A stretch of 64,000 nt of DNA from Spirosoma rhododendri (GCF_012849055.1 NZ_CP051677.1:3177001-3241000); one strand, 5' to 3'; positions 1-18,068 are shown, counted from the first letter of the stretch. Numbers and translations: made by a program. Notes: a model not told the origin generated them from the sequence alone.

Positions 1-1
1 G

Positions 2-1756
2 AAAACCGGTAAGGTGCTGACCTGGTACGTAGAACCCAACGTGCTGCCCAACTGGAAGCGCGCGCCCGTGCTTGAGTTCTCGCAGGTGGGCTACAATCCC
101 GGTCAGGAAAAAGTAGCGGTGATTGAACTGGATCAGGCCGATCAGGCCCTGAAAACGGCGTCGCTGATGCAGGTGATGGCCGATGGCAAACAGGTCGAAA
201 AACTGAAAGGAGCCGTAATACCCTGGGGTAAATTTCTGCGCTACAACTACGCCAGATTCGATTTTACGTCGGTGAAAGAGCCGGGCGTTTATTACATCCA
301 GTATGGCGATCAGAAGACGAATATTTTCCCCATTGCCGCCGACGTGTACCGCAACATCTGGCACCCGACGCTGGACGTGTGGTTTCCGGTGCAGATGGAC
401 CACATGACGGTGAACGAAGCCTACCGCGTGTGGCACGGTGCGCCGTTTAAGGACGATGCCCTCCAGGCTCCGCTCAATCAGCAGCACTTCGACGGCTACA
501 GCATGGGCGACAAAACTGATACGAAGTACAAACCGCTGGAGCGGATTCCCGGCCTGGGCGTAGGCGGCTGGTTCGACGCGGGCGATTTTGACATTCAGAC
601 CGGCTCGCACAACACTACGATTCTGAACTTCGTGGAGGCCTGGGAAAAGCTGAAACTAAACCGCGACGAAACCCGCATCGATCAGGCCCGGCAGTACGTC
701 GATATTCACCGGCCCGATGGTAAACCGGACCTGTTGCAGCAGATCGAACACGGCACGCTGAATCTGGTGGCGCAGGTCAAAAACATCGGGCATCCGGTGC
801 GGGGCATCATCGTGCCGAACCTCCATCAGTACCACCACCTCGGCGACGCCAACACCGAAACCGACAACCTGCCCTACAACCCGAATCTGAAACCCTACGA
901 GTCGGACGGTAAATCGAGCGGCACCATGGACGACCGCTGGGCCTTTACCACGCGCTCGGCCTTTCTGGATTACAACACAGCCGCAGCCCTGGCCGCGGCC
1001 AGCCGGGCGCTGAAGGGGTACAACGATACGCTGTCGACACAGGCGTTGACGTACGCGAAACGGTTGTGGGACGACAACGACGGGAAGGTCAACACGGATA
1101 CGTCCCGGTTTGCTATGTTCCGGCGGAATACTGAAATGGCAGCGGCCCTGCAATTGTTCATCGCGACGAAAGACGACCGCTACGCCAAAAAATTCACGGA
1201 CGCGATTTGGCCTGCCCTCGACCGGAACGTGGGGCAGGGGCTGACGGCCGCCCTGCAAGCTTATCCGTTCATGGACAAGGCCTACCAGACGAAGCTGAGA
1301 GACTACGTGGTGAAGTTCAAAGCCTCGAACGACGAACTGACCAAACAGAATCCGTATGGTGTACCGGCCGGTACGCGGGGCGGCTGGGGCAGCAATCAGC
1401 AGGTAATCAGCTGGGCCATCACCAACTACCACGCCAATAAGCATTTCCCGGACATCATCAGTCCTGAGTACGTTTTCAAAGGACTGAACTACATTTTCGG
1501 TTGCCACCCGTACCACAACCTCTCGTTTGTGTCGGCGGTGGGTACACGCTCCAAGAAGATCACCTACGGCAGCAACCGCGCCGACTTCAGCTACATCGCC
1601 GGGGGCGTGGTGCCGGGCATTATGGTGCTGAAACCCGATTTTCCGGAAAACCGCGAAGACTGGCCATTTCTGTGGGGTGAAAACGAAGTGATTATCGACA
1701 TCTGCTCGGCCTACATCCTGCTGGCCGGTGCTGCCAATGAACTAGTTAAAAAGTAG
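2..1756 (+). CDS. GH9 family glycoside hydrolase (endoglucanase-like), 5' end outside window
   Basis: The reading frame is open to the window edge, so the start is missing. The first visible part (APVLEFSQVGYNPGQEKVA) is the Ig-like N-terminal domain common before GH9 catalytic domains. The catalytic domain shows GGWFDAGDFD around residue 190, with the paired aspartates that activate water in GH9, and near the C-terminus WGENEVIIDI, which carries the likely acid glutamate. GH9 enzymes invert beta-1,4-glucans and some act on xyloglucan or mixed-linkage glucan. The signal peptide, if present, lies upstream. The gene is followed after 11 nt by the GH97 gene, so both probably share a transcript. 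Family is clear; the exact substrate is not, and a xylan-locus setting suggests a hemicellulose role. Confidence 0.88.
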   Translation, partial: KTGKVLTWYVEPNVLPNWKRAPVLEFSQVGYNPGQEKVAVIELDQADQALKTASLMQVMADGKQVEKLKGAVIPWGKFLRYNYARFDFTSVKEPGVYYIQYGDQKTNIFPIAADVYRNIWHPTLDVWFPVQMDHMTVNEAYRVWHGAPFKDDALQAPLNQQHFDGYSMGDKTDTKYKPLERIPGLGVGGWFDAGDFDIQTGSHNTTILNFVEAWEKLKLNRDETRIDQARQYVDIHRPDGKPDLLQQIEHGTLNLVAQVKNIGHPVRGIIVPNLHQYHHLGDANTETDNLPYNPNLKPYESDGKSSGTMDDRWAFTTRSAFLDYNTAAALAAASRALKGYNDTLSTQALTYAKRLWDDNDGKVNTDTSRFAMFRRNTEMAAALQLFIATKDDRYAKKFTDAIWPALDRNVGQGLTAALQAYPFMDKAYQTKLRDYVVKFKASNDELTKQNPYGVPAGTRGGWGSNQQVISWAITNYHANKHFPDIISPEYVFKGLNYIFGCHPYHNLSFVSAVGTRSKKITYGSNRADFSYIAGGVVPGIMVLKPDFPENREDWPFLWGENEVIIDICSAYILLAGAANELVKK

Positions 1757-1767
1757 GTCAACGACGA

Positions 1768-3721
1768 ATGAAACGCCTTATTCTTTGGCTGCCCCTGTGG
1801 CTTTGCGGGTACGTCGGCCAGGCACAAACGCCTGATCCGGTGGTGAGCAGCCCCGACGGAAAATTAGTGGTAACCGTATCGCTGGAAACGGGCAAACCGA
1901 CCTACAGCATTTCGCTGAATGGCAAGCCATTTTTAGCCCGATCACCACTTGGTTTAAAAACAAACGTGGGTGACTTTTCCGAAGGGCTTGCCGCAGGAAA
2001 ACCGGTAGCGATTACCAAAATTGACCGGTCGTACGAGCTAAAGACCATCAAGAAAAGTAACGTGCATTACGTGGCGAACGAGGGCATTTTTTCGTACTCG
2101 AAAGACAACGCACCCGCTATCGATATTACGTTCAGGGTGAGCAACAACGATGTGGCGTTTAAGTACAAAGTCTATCCACAAAAAGCGTCACGCTCATGCG
2201 TTGTCAACGAAGAAAAAACGGGCTTTGTCCTGCCAACCGGCACAACCACGTTTCTCTCGGCGCAAAGCAAAGCGATGGTTGGTTTTGCGCGGACTATGCC
2301 CAGCTACGAAATACCGTACACCGTCGATGATACGCTGGGGGAAAATGGCCGGAGCAACGGGTATACATTTCCCTGCCTGTTTAACCTAAACAGCAACGGC
2401 TGGGTACTGATTTCTGAAGCCGGGGTCGACAGCCGATACTGTGGCAGCCGCCTGATCGGCCATGCTGACGGGCTATACACCATTGGCTTCCCGATGCCAG
2501 ACGAAAACAACGGCATCGGCACCTCGGCACCGGGGATTCCGCTGCCCGGCGAAACGCCCTGGCGTACCATCACGGTCGGTGAAACACTGGCCCCGATTGT
2601 TGAAACGACGGTGCCGTTCGATGTGGTCGAACCCCGGTATAAAGGGTCCCAGCCATACGAGTACACCAAAGGGTCGTGGAGCTGGATTATCGGCATGGAC
2701 GGCCGAACGGTGTACGACGAGCAGGTCCGGTACATCGACTTCAGCGCGGCTATGGGCTACAAAACGGTGCTGGTCGATGCGCTGTGGGACACGCAGATTG
2801 GCCGCGACAAAGTGGCTGAACTGGCCAGATACGCGGCAACCAAAGGCGTCAGCCTCTATTTGTGGTACAACTCCAACGGCTACTGGAACGATGCACCACA
2901 GGGGCCACGGGGTATCATGGACAACACCATCGCCCGGCGTAAGGAAATGGCCTGGATGAAACGAATCGGCGTGAAAGGTATCAAGGTCGATTTTTTTTGG
3001 CGGGGATAAGCAGGAAACCATGAAGCTGTACGAAGACATTCTGTACGACGCCAACGACTATGGTATCCTCTGCATTTTTCATGGGTCTACGCTGCCACGG
3101 GGTTGGGAGCGGATGTACCCCAACTATGCCGCCAGCGAAGCCGTACTGGCCAGCGAAAACCTCGCGTTCTCGCAGCGCAGTTGCGATCTGGAAGCGTTCA
3201 ATGCCACCATTCACCCCTTCATCCGCAACACGGTGGGCAGCATGGATTTTGGCGGCAGCGCACTGAACAAATTCTACAACGCGACGAATACGCCCGGCCG
3301 GGGGTCGAAACGGGTCACGTCCGACGTCTATGCGCTGGCCACGGCGGTTTTGTTTCAAAGCCCTGTTCAGCATTTTGCCCTCGCCCCCAATAACCTCACC
3401 GACGCGCCGGACTGGGCCATCGACTTTATGAAAACCGTACCGACTACCTGGGACGAAGTTCGGTACATCGACGGCTATCCGGGCCGGTACGTTGTCCTGG
3501 CTCGTCGGCAGGGTACGAAATGGTACGTAGCGGGCGTGAATGCCCAGAAACAACCGGTCAAACTGAAGCTGAAACTGCCCATGATGGCAGCGGGCGTAGC
3601 GTATACATTATACAGCGACGATGCCCAGTTGACGGGAAAAGTAACGACCGAAAAGCTGCCAAAAAATCAGGAAGTAGAGTGGGTCATTCCGACCAACGGT
3701 GCTGCGCTGATCGTGCAGTAA
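1768..3721 (+). CDS. GH97 family glycoside hydrolase, interrupted by a +1 frameshift in a T run
   Basis: The first part (1768-3009) has a signal peptide ending at GQAQ and a GH97 N-terminal beta-sandwich (VSSPDGKLVVTVSLETGKP). It reaches the barrel motif KGIKVDFF and then runs out of frame at a run of eight T (2991-2998). Dropping one T gives KGIKVDFFGGDKQETMKLY and joins exactly to the downstream reading that ends at 3721, for a 650-residue protein, normal for GH97. The aspartate in KVDFF is at the place where retaining GH97 members (alpha-galactosidase type) have the nucleophile; inverting SusB-type alpha-glucosidases use glutamates. This favours a retaining exo-alpha-glycosidase that removes side chains, though the substrate is inferred. 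The break is either a sequence error, a recent mutation, or a slippage site. Confidence 0.85.
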
Positions 3722-3871
3722 CGTCTGACTATAGCCCGAAACAGGGTGGTACAAAATGCAATATCTGACGGTCAATATTGACTATTTTTCGGTACTAAAA
3801 ACGGCCTCGTATACTGCCCTGTTGGTGAATACTAAATTGCCGAAAATCAGCTATTTAACGTGTAAACGCTA
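3722..3871. other. Intergenic gap with 12-bp palindrome
   Basis: This AT-richer 150-nt gap between GH97 and the CE6-like gene contains the perfect palindrome GTCAATATTGAC at 3771-3782. It could hold a promoter or a regulator site for the genes that follow. No other copy was noticed elsewhere, so the role is open. Confidence 0.3.
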
Positions 3872-4729
3872 ATGAAAAAAACAAACCTGATTCTGCTCGT
3901 TGCCACACTCCTGAGCGTCGCGGGTATCGCGGCCCAGGCGCAGGACCCTAACTTCCACGTCTACCTCTGTCTGGGGCAGTCGAACATGGAGGGCAATGCC
4001 AAAATTGAAGCGCAGGACACGGTCGGTGTGAACCCTCGGTTTCAGGTGCTGGAAGCCGTCGACTGCCCTGACCTCAGCCGGACGAAAGGGAACTGGTACA
4101 CGGCCATTCCCCCGCTGTGCCGCTGCCGCACCGGCCTGACCCCCGCCGACTACTTCGGTCGTACCCTGCTGACGTACCTGCCGCCAACGACGCGGGTGGG
4201 CGTGATCGACGTGGCCGTGGGTGGCTGTAGAATTGAACTGTTCGACAAAGATCAGTACCAGACGTACGTCGCGACGGTGCCGGGCTGGATGAAAAATTTC
4301 ATTAGCGAATACGGCGGCAATCCCTACGCCCGGCTGGTCGAGATGGGGAAACGGGCGCAGCAGGACGGCGTAATCAAAGGCATTCTGCTGCATCAGGGCG
4401 AGTCGAACCCCAACGATTCGTTGTGGACGAAGAAAGTAAAAAAGGTATACGACAACCTCCTGGCCGATCTGAACCTGCCGCCGAACTCCGTGCCGCTGCT
4501 GGCTGGCGAAACCGTCAACGCCGATCAGGACGGTATCTGCGCGGGCATGAACCGGATTATCGCTACGCTGCCCCAGGCGGTCCCGACGGCCCATGTCATC
4601 TCATCGGCGGGCTGTACGGATTCGTCTGACAACCTGCACTTCAACGCGGCTGGCTATCGGAAGCTGGGCAAACGCTACGCCTACCAGATGCTGACGTTGT
4701 TGGGCTACACCGTTAAAGCCGAAGACTAA
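3872..4729 (+). CDS. CE6-like acetyl xylan esterase / sialate O-acetylesterase family (SGNH)
   Basis: A 285-residue secreted SGNH hydrolase. The signal peptide ends near IAAQAQD. Block I is VYLCLGQSNMEGN, with the nucleophile serine in GQSN. The middle block has VAVGGCRIELF and LLHQGESNPND. The C-terminal catalytic pair is in DNLHFNAAGYR. These are the hallmarks of the DUF303/sialate O-acetylesterase family that includes CE6 acetyl xylan esterases. In this setting deacetylation of xylan is the most likely job; acetylated sialic acid is less likely because no sialidase is nearby. The next esterase starts 25 nt after the stop, suggesting one operon. Confidence 0.85.
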   Translation: MKKTNLILLVATLLSVAGIAAQAQDPNFHVYLCLGQSNMEGNAKIEAQDTVGVNPRFQVLEAVDCPDLSRTKGNWYTAIPPLCRCRTGLTPADYFGRTLLTYLPPTTRVGVIDVAVGGCRIELFDKDQYQTYVATVPGWMKNFISEYGGNPYARLVEMGKRAQQDGVIKGILLHQGESNPNDSLWTKKVKKVYDNLLADLNLPPNSVPLLAGETVNADQDGICAGMNRIIATLPQAVPTAHVISSAGCTDSSDNLHFNAAGYRKLGKRYAYQMLTLLGYTVKAED

Positions 4730-4754
4730 ACCGGGTATCGCTACCCCCGTTTCT

Positions 4755-5645
4755 ATGAAAAAGAACCCGCTGTTTTTGGTGTGGCTGCTGGCGTCCGGGT
4801 TGTCGGCGCAGGCGCAGGAGATTATCCCGCTGTATGCGGGCACCGTGCCCAACGTAAAGCCGTCGTCGGTGCAGGAAACGTACACGTCGGGGATGTTCAG
4901 GAACGTAACGAAGCCAACGCTGGAGGTGTACCTGCCCGACAAAGCCATCGCTACCGGTACGGCGGTCGTCGTCATTCCCGGCGGGGGATACAGCGTTGTG
5001 GTGTATCAGGGCGAGGGTATCGGCACGGCGAAAGCGCTGGTGCAGAAAGGCGTGGCGGCCTTCGTGCTCAAGTACCGGCTACCTAGTGATTCGAGCATGA
5101 CCGACAAAACCATCGGGCCATTGCAGGACGCGCAACAGGCTATCAAACTCGTGCGCGAGGGTGCCGCTAAATGGGGTATCGATCCGGGGAAAATCGGTAT
5201 CATGGGTTTTTCGGCGGGTGGTCACCTGGCGTCGACTGAAGCGACGCATTTTGAAAAAGCGCTGATCGACAACCCCGAAAACACCCGCCTACGCCCCGAT
5301 TTTCAGGTGCTGGTGTACCCGGTGATCAGCATGGGCGACAGCCTCGCACACCGGGGTTCGCGCGACAATCTACTCGGCAAGAATCCGTCGCGGCAAACCA
5401 TCGACCTGTATTCCAACGAAAAGCAGATACGGGCAAACACGCCCCCGACGTACCTGACCCATGCGGCCGATGACAAGGTGGTCGACGTCGACAACAGCAT
5501 TGTGTATTTTGAAACGCTGCGCCGTCAGAAAATCCCCGTCGAGATGCACATCTACCCCAAAGGCGATCACGGCTTTATTTTCCGCCAACCCGGCTGGATC
5601 GATCCGCTCTTCGACTGGATGAAGCGGAACAACTGGATAAAATAA
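4755..5645 (+). CDS. Secreted alpha/beta hydrolase, acetyl esterase-like
   Basis: A 296-residue protein with a signal peptide ending at LSAQAQE. It has an oxyanion-hole loop VIPGGGYSVV, the nucleophile elbow GIMGFSAGGHLAS, an aspartate in THAADDKVVDVDN and a C-terminal histidine in KGDHGFIF, a complete Ser-Asp-His set. The fold type matches the esterase/lipase group often annotated as BD-FAE-like or xylanase-associated acetyl esterases in Bacteroidota polysaccharide loci. It probably removes acetyl groups from xylan or xylo-oligosaccharides in the periplasm. It follows the CE6-like gene closely and precedes a type B carboxylesterase by 59 nt. Confidence 0.82.
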   Translation: MKKNPLFLVWLLASGLSAQAQEIIPLYAGTVPNVKPSSVQETYTSGMFRNVTKPTLEVYLPDKAIATGTAVVVIPGGGYSVVVYQGEGIGTAKALVQKGVAAFVLKYRLPSDSSMTDKTIGPLQDAQQAIKLVREGAAKWGIDPGKIGIMGFSAGGHLASTEATHFEKALIDNPENTRLRPDFQVLVYPVISMGDSLAHRGSRDNLLGKNPSRQTIDLYSNEKQIRANTPPTYLTHAADDKVVDVDNSIVYFETLRRQKIPVEMHIYPKGDHGFIFRQPGWIDPLFDWMKRNNWIK

Positions 5646-5704
5646 CGCCCAAACTAGGCACGTCGGCTTAGGGTAATTGCCTGTTACAGTGACATTGATA
5701 CACC

Positions 5705-7267
5705 ATGAAAAAAGTAAATCCGTTCGTCGCGTTTGCGTTGTCGCTGGTCAGCGCGGTTGCCTTCGCCCAGCAGCCTGCCCCCGTCAGGGTCAAGGGTGGG
5801 CAGGTTCGGGGTACGGTTGAAGAGGGGCTGACCGTCTACCGGGGGATTCCGTTTGCGGCCCCGCCCGTTGGTGAGTTGCGGTGGAAGGCGCCCCAGCCGG
5901 TGCAGACCTGGACGGGCGTTCGCGACGCCAACCGGTTTGCTCCCGCAGCTATGCAGGGCGGCAATACGCCGTCGGGAAAGAGCGAAGACTGCCTGTATTT
6001 GAATGTCTGGAGCCCGGCCAGAACGACCACTGACCGCATCCCCGTGCTAGTCTGGATTTATGGCGGTGGATTCAGTTTCGGTGCCACGTCCGACCCCAAC
6101 TACAGCGGGGAGAAGCTGGCGCAGAAGGGCGTCGTCGTGGTCAGCATTGCGTACCGGGTCGGGCCGCTGGGGTTTCTGGCGCACCCGCAATTGAGCGCCG
6201 AAAATCCGCAGCGCGTGTCGGGTAATTACGGGTTGCTGGACATGATCGCTGGGCTGAAATGGGTGCAACAAAACATTGCCGCGTTTGGTGGTGACCCCAC
6301 GAAAGTGACCATCTTCGGCGAGTCGGCGGGTGGTATCGCCGTCAGCATGTTGTGCGCGTCTCCGCAGGCCAAAGGGTTGTTCCGTGGGGCCATTTCACAA
6401 AGTGGCGGTTCGTTCGGGCCAACGCGCGCCACTACCTATCCGGGCGAAAACATGAAGCGGCTGGACGAAGCCGAAAAAGCGGGTGAAGCCTACGCGCAGA
6501 AAGCCGGTGCGTCGTCACTCGCCGACCTGCGCAAGATCGAGGCCGACAAACTGCCGGGTGGCTGGGGCGTCGGCTCGTCCTGGCCGATCGTCGACGGCTA
6601 CGTAATCCCCGACGATCAGCACAAACTGTACGAAGCGGGTAACTACAATCAGACACCTATTCTGGTTGGCTACAACTCCGACGAAGGAGCCAGTTTTTCC
6701 CCGCCGAAAACCCCCGGCGAATACATTGAGAGCACGAAGAAACGGTACGGCCCGTTTGCGGATGATCTCCTCAAAGCGTACCCGGTTGGGGCGAACAGCG
6801 TACCCAAAACGGCCCGCGACCTGATGCGTGATGCGGCTTTCGGCTGGCAAACCTGGAGCTGGGCCAACTTGCAGGCCACCACCAGCAAGCAAAAAGTCTT
6901 CTACTATTATTTCGATCAGCATCCTGACTATCCCGCCGATTCGCCCAAAGCGGGGGCCGGTTCCGGGCATGGGCAGGAGGTTTCCTACGTGTTCGGGCAC
7001 ATCGATCCGGCCAATCCGCAAACGACCAAAACGGACCTCGCCATTTCGGACGCGATGGGTACGTACTGGACCAACTTCACCAAATACGGCGACCCAAACG
7101 GGACGGGTGTACCCCAGTGGCCTGTCTTCAGCAAGACAAACCCCGCCGTGATGTACTTCAACCAGACCCCGCACGTGGGTCCGGTACCCAGTGCCGACGC
7201 GCTGAATGTACTGAATACATACTTCAACTGGCGACGCATACCCGAGGGTGAAGCATGGGCTAAGTAG
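5705..7267 (+). CDS. Type B carboxylesterase (para-nitrobenzyl esterase-like)
   Basis: A 520-residue protein with signal peptide (cut near AFAQQPAPV). Family motifs are clear: GIPFAAPPVGELRW, SEDCLYLNVWSP and the nucleophile elbow TIFGESAGGIAVS. The acid is probably the glutamate in GYNSDEGASF and the histidine lies in GSGHGQEVSYVFG. Type B carboxylesterases cleave a wide range of carboxylic esters. Inside this locus it likely acts on aromatic or acetyl esters of hemicellulose, but the family alone does not give the substrate. The gene ends 47 nt before the first of three tandem CE1-like genes. Confidence 0.85.
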   Translation: MKKVNPFVAFALSLVSAVAFAQQPAPVRVKGGQVRGTVEEGLTVYRGIPFAAPPVGELRWKAPQPVQTWTGVRDANRFAPAAMQGGNTPSGKSEDCLYLNVWSPARTTTDRIPVLVWIYGGGFSFGATSDPNYSGEKLAQKGVVVVSIAYRVGPLGFLAHPQLSAENPQRVSGNYGLLDMIAGLKWVQQNIAAFGGDPTKVTIFGESAGGIAVSMLCASPQAKGLFRGAISQSGGSFGPTRATTYPGENMKRLDEAEKAGEAYAQKAGASSLADLRKIEADKLPGGWGVGSSWPIVDGYVIPDDQHKLYEAGNYNQTPILVGYNSDEGASFSPPKTPGEYIESTKKRYGPFADDLLKAYPVGANSVPKTARDLMRDAAFGWQTWSWANLQATTSKQKVFYYYFDQHPDYPADSPKAGAGSGHGQEVSYVFGHIDPANPQTTKTDLAISDAMGTYWTNFTKYGDPNGTGVPQWPVFSKTNPAVMYFNQTPHVGPVPSADALNVLNTYFNWRRIPEGEAWAK

Positions 7268-7314
7268 CGACTGATTGTCAACAGTTTACCCCAATACCTT
7301 AACCCAAATCGACT

Positions 7315-8454
7315 ATGGATGTACGTTATCACCCGCCCTACGCGAGCCGTCTGTTGTTCGTTTGGTACCTGTTCTGTCTGTACACGATTGCGCTGGCCCA
7401 GCCGCCCGGAGGTCCGGTAGTGGTATCGCCCCAGGTCAACGCCGACAATACGGTCACGTTCCGGTATCTGGCACCCGCAGCCAAAGACGTAAAGCTGAAC
7501 GCCCAGTTCGAGAAAGCGCCTGTGCCGATGACAAAAGACGCACAAGGTATCTGGAGCGTGACGACCAGCCCGGTGAAGCCGGATATGTACCCGTATTCGT
7601 TCAGTGTGGATGGCATTTCGGTCGCCGACCCTAAAAACTCGGCCATCTTCCCGAACGAAGGATTTCAGAGTAGTGTGGTCGAGATAACCGGCCCCACACC
7701 CCTGGTGCACACCCTTCAGAACGTACCCCACGGGACCTTGTCGTACCGGTTCTATACATCGCCCGAACTGGGGCAGCGACCGGTGGTAATTTATACCCCA
7801 CCGGGTTACGAAACCGATACAAAGGCCACCTATCCAGTGCTTTACCTGCTGCACGGCACCACGGATCTGGAAGAGACCTGGACCAAGGTCGGACGAGCCA
7901 ACATCATTCTCGATAATCTGATTGCGCAGGGCAAAGCCAGGCCCATGGTCATCGTCATGCCCTACGGACGGGCCTATCCGACGATTAGTAAATCGTCGGG
8001 CAGCCTCCGAAACTGGGATAATCTTCAGGAGTTCAAGAAAGATTTTATGGGCAACCTGTTTCCGTTTGTCGAGAAAAATTATCGGGTAAAAAAAGACAAA
8101 GACAGCCGGGCCATTGCCGGGTTTTCGGGTGGTGGTGGCGAAACGCTCTACCTGGGCTTAAACAATCCCGAGCTGTTTGGCTGGGTCTGCGGTTTTGCGC
8201 CGGGTATGCTCAAAGACGAGTTTGAGCGTAACAACGCCACCGCTTTTGCCAATCCCGCGCAGACCAACCAGCGGCTGAAGCTGTTCTGGATTGGTGTCGG
8301 AAAAGAAGATGGCCTGTACCCGGTTGTCAACGACTACCTGAAGGTGCTCGATGAGAAGAAAATCAGGCACGAAACGCTGTTTTCGGAGGGGGGGCATACC
8401 TGGATGAACTGTAAGCTCTACCTGAGTACGATTGCGCAAAAACTTTTTATGTAG
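7315..8454 (+). CDS. CE1-like esterase with N-terminal Ig-like (CBM48/E-set) domain, copy 1
   Basis: A 379-residue secreted protein. After the signal peptide (ending ALAQPPG) comes an E-set domain with NADNTVTFRYLAPAAKDV and YPYSFSVDGISVADPKN. It is followed by an esterase D-like catalytic domain with VYTPPGY-type start (VIYTPPGYETD), YLLHGTTDLEETW, the nucleophile in AIAGFSGGGGETL, an acid in GVGKEDGLYP and a histidine in EGGHTWMN. This layout matches CE1 feruloyl/acetyl xylan esterases of Bacteroidota. It is the first of three near-tandem paralogs; the next starts 21 nt downstream. The ATG start is preceded by a leader that makes a good signal peptide. Confidence 0.85.
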   Translation: MDVRYHPPYASRLLFVWYLFCLYTIALAQPPGGPVVVSPQVNADNTVTFRYLAPAAKDVKLNAQFEKAPVPMTKDAQGIWSVTTSPVKPDMYPYSFSVDGISVADPKNSAIFPNEGFQSSVVEITGPTPLVHTLQNVPHGTLSYRFYTSPELGQRPVVIYTPPGYETDTKATYPVLYLLHGTTDLEETWTKVGRANIILDNLIAQGKARPMVIVMPYGRAYPTISKSSGSLRNWDNLQEFKKDFMGNLFPFVEKNYRVKKDKDSRAIAGFSGGGGETLYLGLNNPELFGWVCGFAPGMLKDEFERNNATAFANPAQTNQRLKLFWIGVGKEDGLYPVVNDYLKVLDEKKIRHETLFSEGGHTWMNCKLYLSTIAQKLFM

Positions 8455-8475
8455 CTTTTCTAAAAACCCCGCCAA

Positions 8476-10736
<2,261 letters not shown>

Positions 10737-10745
10737 GCGTCTTAC

Positions 10746-12059
<1,314 letters not shown>

Positions 12060-12113
12060 CAGGGGTTCCTTTCTGGTCCTAAATTACCTCTAAATCACTC
12101 GAGAGGCTGTTGG

Positions 12114-12246
12114 GCGTCTTTTTGTCATCCCGACCGGTCCGCCGGTGCGGCAGGAGGGATCTTCGGTAAGAGGCTGTTTTGAGCGCTTACTGAATAAGAT
12201 CGTCTGCTACCGAAGATCCCTCCTGTCGTCGGGATGACAAAAACGC
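12114..12246. repeat. Intergenic hairpin repeat, copy R2
   Basis: The left arm carries the full form, with the GC-rich block between GTCATCCCGACC and GGCAGGAGGGATCTTCGG. The right arm lacks that block (ACCGAAGATCCCTCCTG then TCGTCGGGATGAC), so the hairpin has a one-sided bulge of about 18 nt. It sits between CE1 copy 4 and GH8. Degenerate outer arms (GGCTGTTGGG at 12105 and CCCCAAACAA at 12250) resemble the outer arms of copy R4. Confidence 0.93.
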
Positions 12247-12313
12247 TTCCCCAAACAATCCCTGTCAGTTGACTGAGTGGTAACAGACAGCAAAACAACC
12301 CCATTTTCTTACG

Positions 12314-16741
<4,428 letters not shown>

Positions 16742-16770
16742 GACTCGTCATTCGTGTTCTAATTTTTCGT

Positions 16771-16909
16771 TTTTTATCATCCCGCATTTTTGTCATCCCG
16801 ACGCAGGAGGGATCTTCGGTAAGAGCAAGAAAACCGCCTGCTAGCGAACCGGGCCGCCGGAGCGGATCCCTCCTGGCGTCGGGATGACAAAAATGCGGGA
16901 TGATAAAAA
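16771..16909. repeat. Intergenic hairpin repeat, copy R3
   Basis: Arms start with a T-run and an extra nested ATCATCCCGC block, then GTCATCCCGACG and GGAGGGATCTTCGG. The right arm carries a GC-rich insert (ACCGGGCCGCCGGAGCG, about 16847-16864) that the left arm lacks. Located between the two-domain esterase and GH10, ending 47 nt before the GH10 start. Confidence 0.93.
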
Positions 16910-16956
16910 CTGGATGGCGGTAAAAACCATCCCCTTAACCTTAACTCATCAAGTTC

Positions 16957-18051
16957 ATGAAAAATCGATACGTGGCGGCTCTGCTGCTGGCGACCGTTGC
17001 TCAGTCGGGGAGTCTGTTTGCCCAGAAAATCCCATCGCTGAAAGATGCATTTAAAAAAGACTTCGGCATCGGAACCTGCCTGAACGTGGCGCAGATCGAG
17101 GAGCGCGACCCGGAAATGACGGCCTTCATCGCCAGCCAGTTCAACATGGCGACGCCCGAAAACGTCATGAAATCGGCGCTGGTGCATCCGGGCTGGGATA
17201 CGTATACCTTCGAGATGGCCGATAAGCTGGTCGAGTTCGGGAAGAAGCATAACATCAAAATCAACGGGCATACGCTCGTCTGGCACAGTCAGTTGCCGGG
17301 CTTCGTTCGGGGTATTCACAGTCAGGATTCGCTCCGCACGTTCTTTACCGACCACATCAAAACCGTAGCTGGTCGCTACAAAGGCAAGGTCTTTTCGTGG
17401 GACGTGGTGAACGAAGCCCTCAACGAGGACGGGACGCTACGGAAGTCGGTGTTTCTCAACTATCTGGGCGACAACTACATCACCGACGCGTTCCGGCTCG
17501 CGCAGGAAGCCTCGCCCGGTACGGAACTGTATTACAACGACTACAACAACGAGCAACCCGCCAAACGCGCCGGGTGTATCGCCATCATCAAGAAAATCAA
17601 AGACGCCGGGGTGCGTATCGACGGCGTCGGTATTCAGGGGCACTGGCACGTCGGTAAGGTACCACTGGCAGAGATCGAGGAAAGCATCAATCAGTACGCG
17701 GCCCTGGGCCTGAAAGTGATGTTCACCGAGCTGGACATCGAGGTGCTGCCCCGCAATTTTCAGGGTGCCGACGTGGGGCAGCGCATGACGGCCAACGCCA
17801 CGTCTAACCCGTACCCCGACGCGCTGCCCGACTCTGTGCAGACGCAACTGGCGGCTGACTACGAAGCCCTGTTCAAGCTTTTTCTGAAGCACAAAGACAA
17901 GGTCAGCCGTGTCACGTTCTGGGGTGTCAACGACGGGGATAGCTGGCTGAATGGCTGGCCCGTTCGCGGCCGGACCAACTACCCGCTTCTCTTCGACCGG
18001 AAGAACCAACCCAAACCCGCTTTCTACAAGGTTATTGCGCTGGGGAAGTAA
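16957..18051 (+). CDS. GH10 endo-beta-1,4-xylanase
   Basis: A 364-residue secreted GH10 enzyme, signal peptide ending at GSLFAQ. Motifs: GHTLVWHSQLPGF, the acid/base glutamate in WDVVNEALNEDG, and the nucleophile glutamate in MFTELDIEVLP. Near the end is TFWGVNDGDSWLNGWP, the usual GH10 C-terminal strand. Length fits a single catalytic domain without a carbohydrate-binding module. It cuts the xylan backbone, including decorated regions. It is the last + strand gene of the xylan locus and is followed by a bidirectional terminator. Confidence 0.95.
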   Translation: MKNRYVAALLLATVAQSGSLFAQKIPSLKDAFKKDFGIGTCLNVAQIEERDPEMTAFIASQFNMATPENVMKSALVHPGWDTYTFEMADKLVEFGKKHNIKINGHTLVWHSQLPGFVRGIHSQDSLRTFFTDHIKTVAGRYKGKVFSWDVVNEALNEDGTLRKSVFLNYLGDNYITDAFRLAQEASPGTELYYNDYNNEQPAKRAGCIAIIKKIKDAGVRIDGVGIQGHWHVGKVPLAEIEESINQYAALGLKVMFTELDIEVLPRNFQGADVGQRMTANATSNPYPDALPDSVQTQLAADYEALFKLFLKHKDKVSRVTFWGVNDGDSWLNGWPVRGRTNYPLLFDRKNQPKPAFYKVIALGK

Positions 18052-18068
18052 CAGGTCAATTAGTCATG

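Noticed and set aside
656..1516. Long open frame on the - strand opposite GH9
   Set aside because: It is a GC-rich shadow frame: no start context, no recognisable domain, and rich in R, V and G. The + strand frame has clear GH9 motifs.
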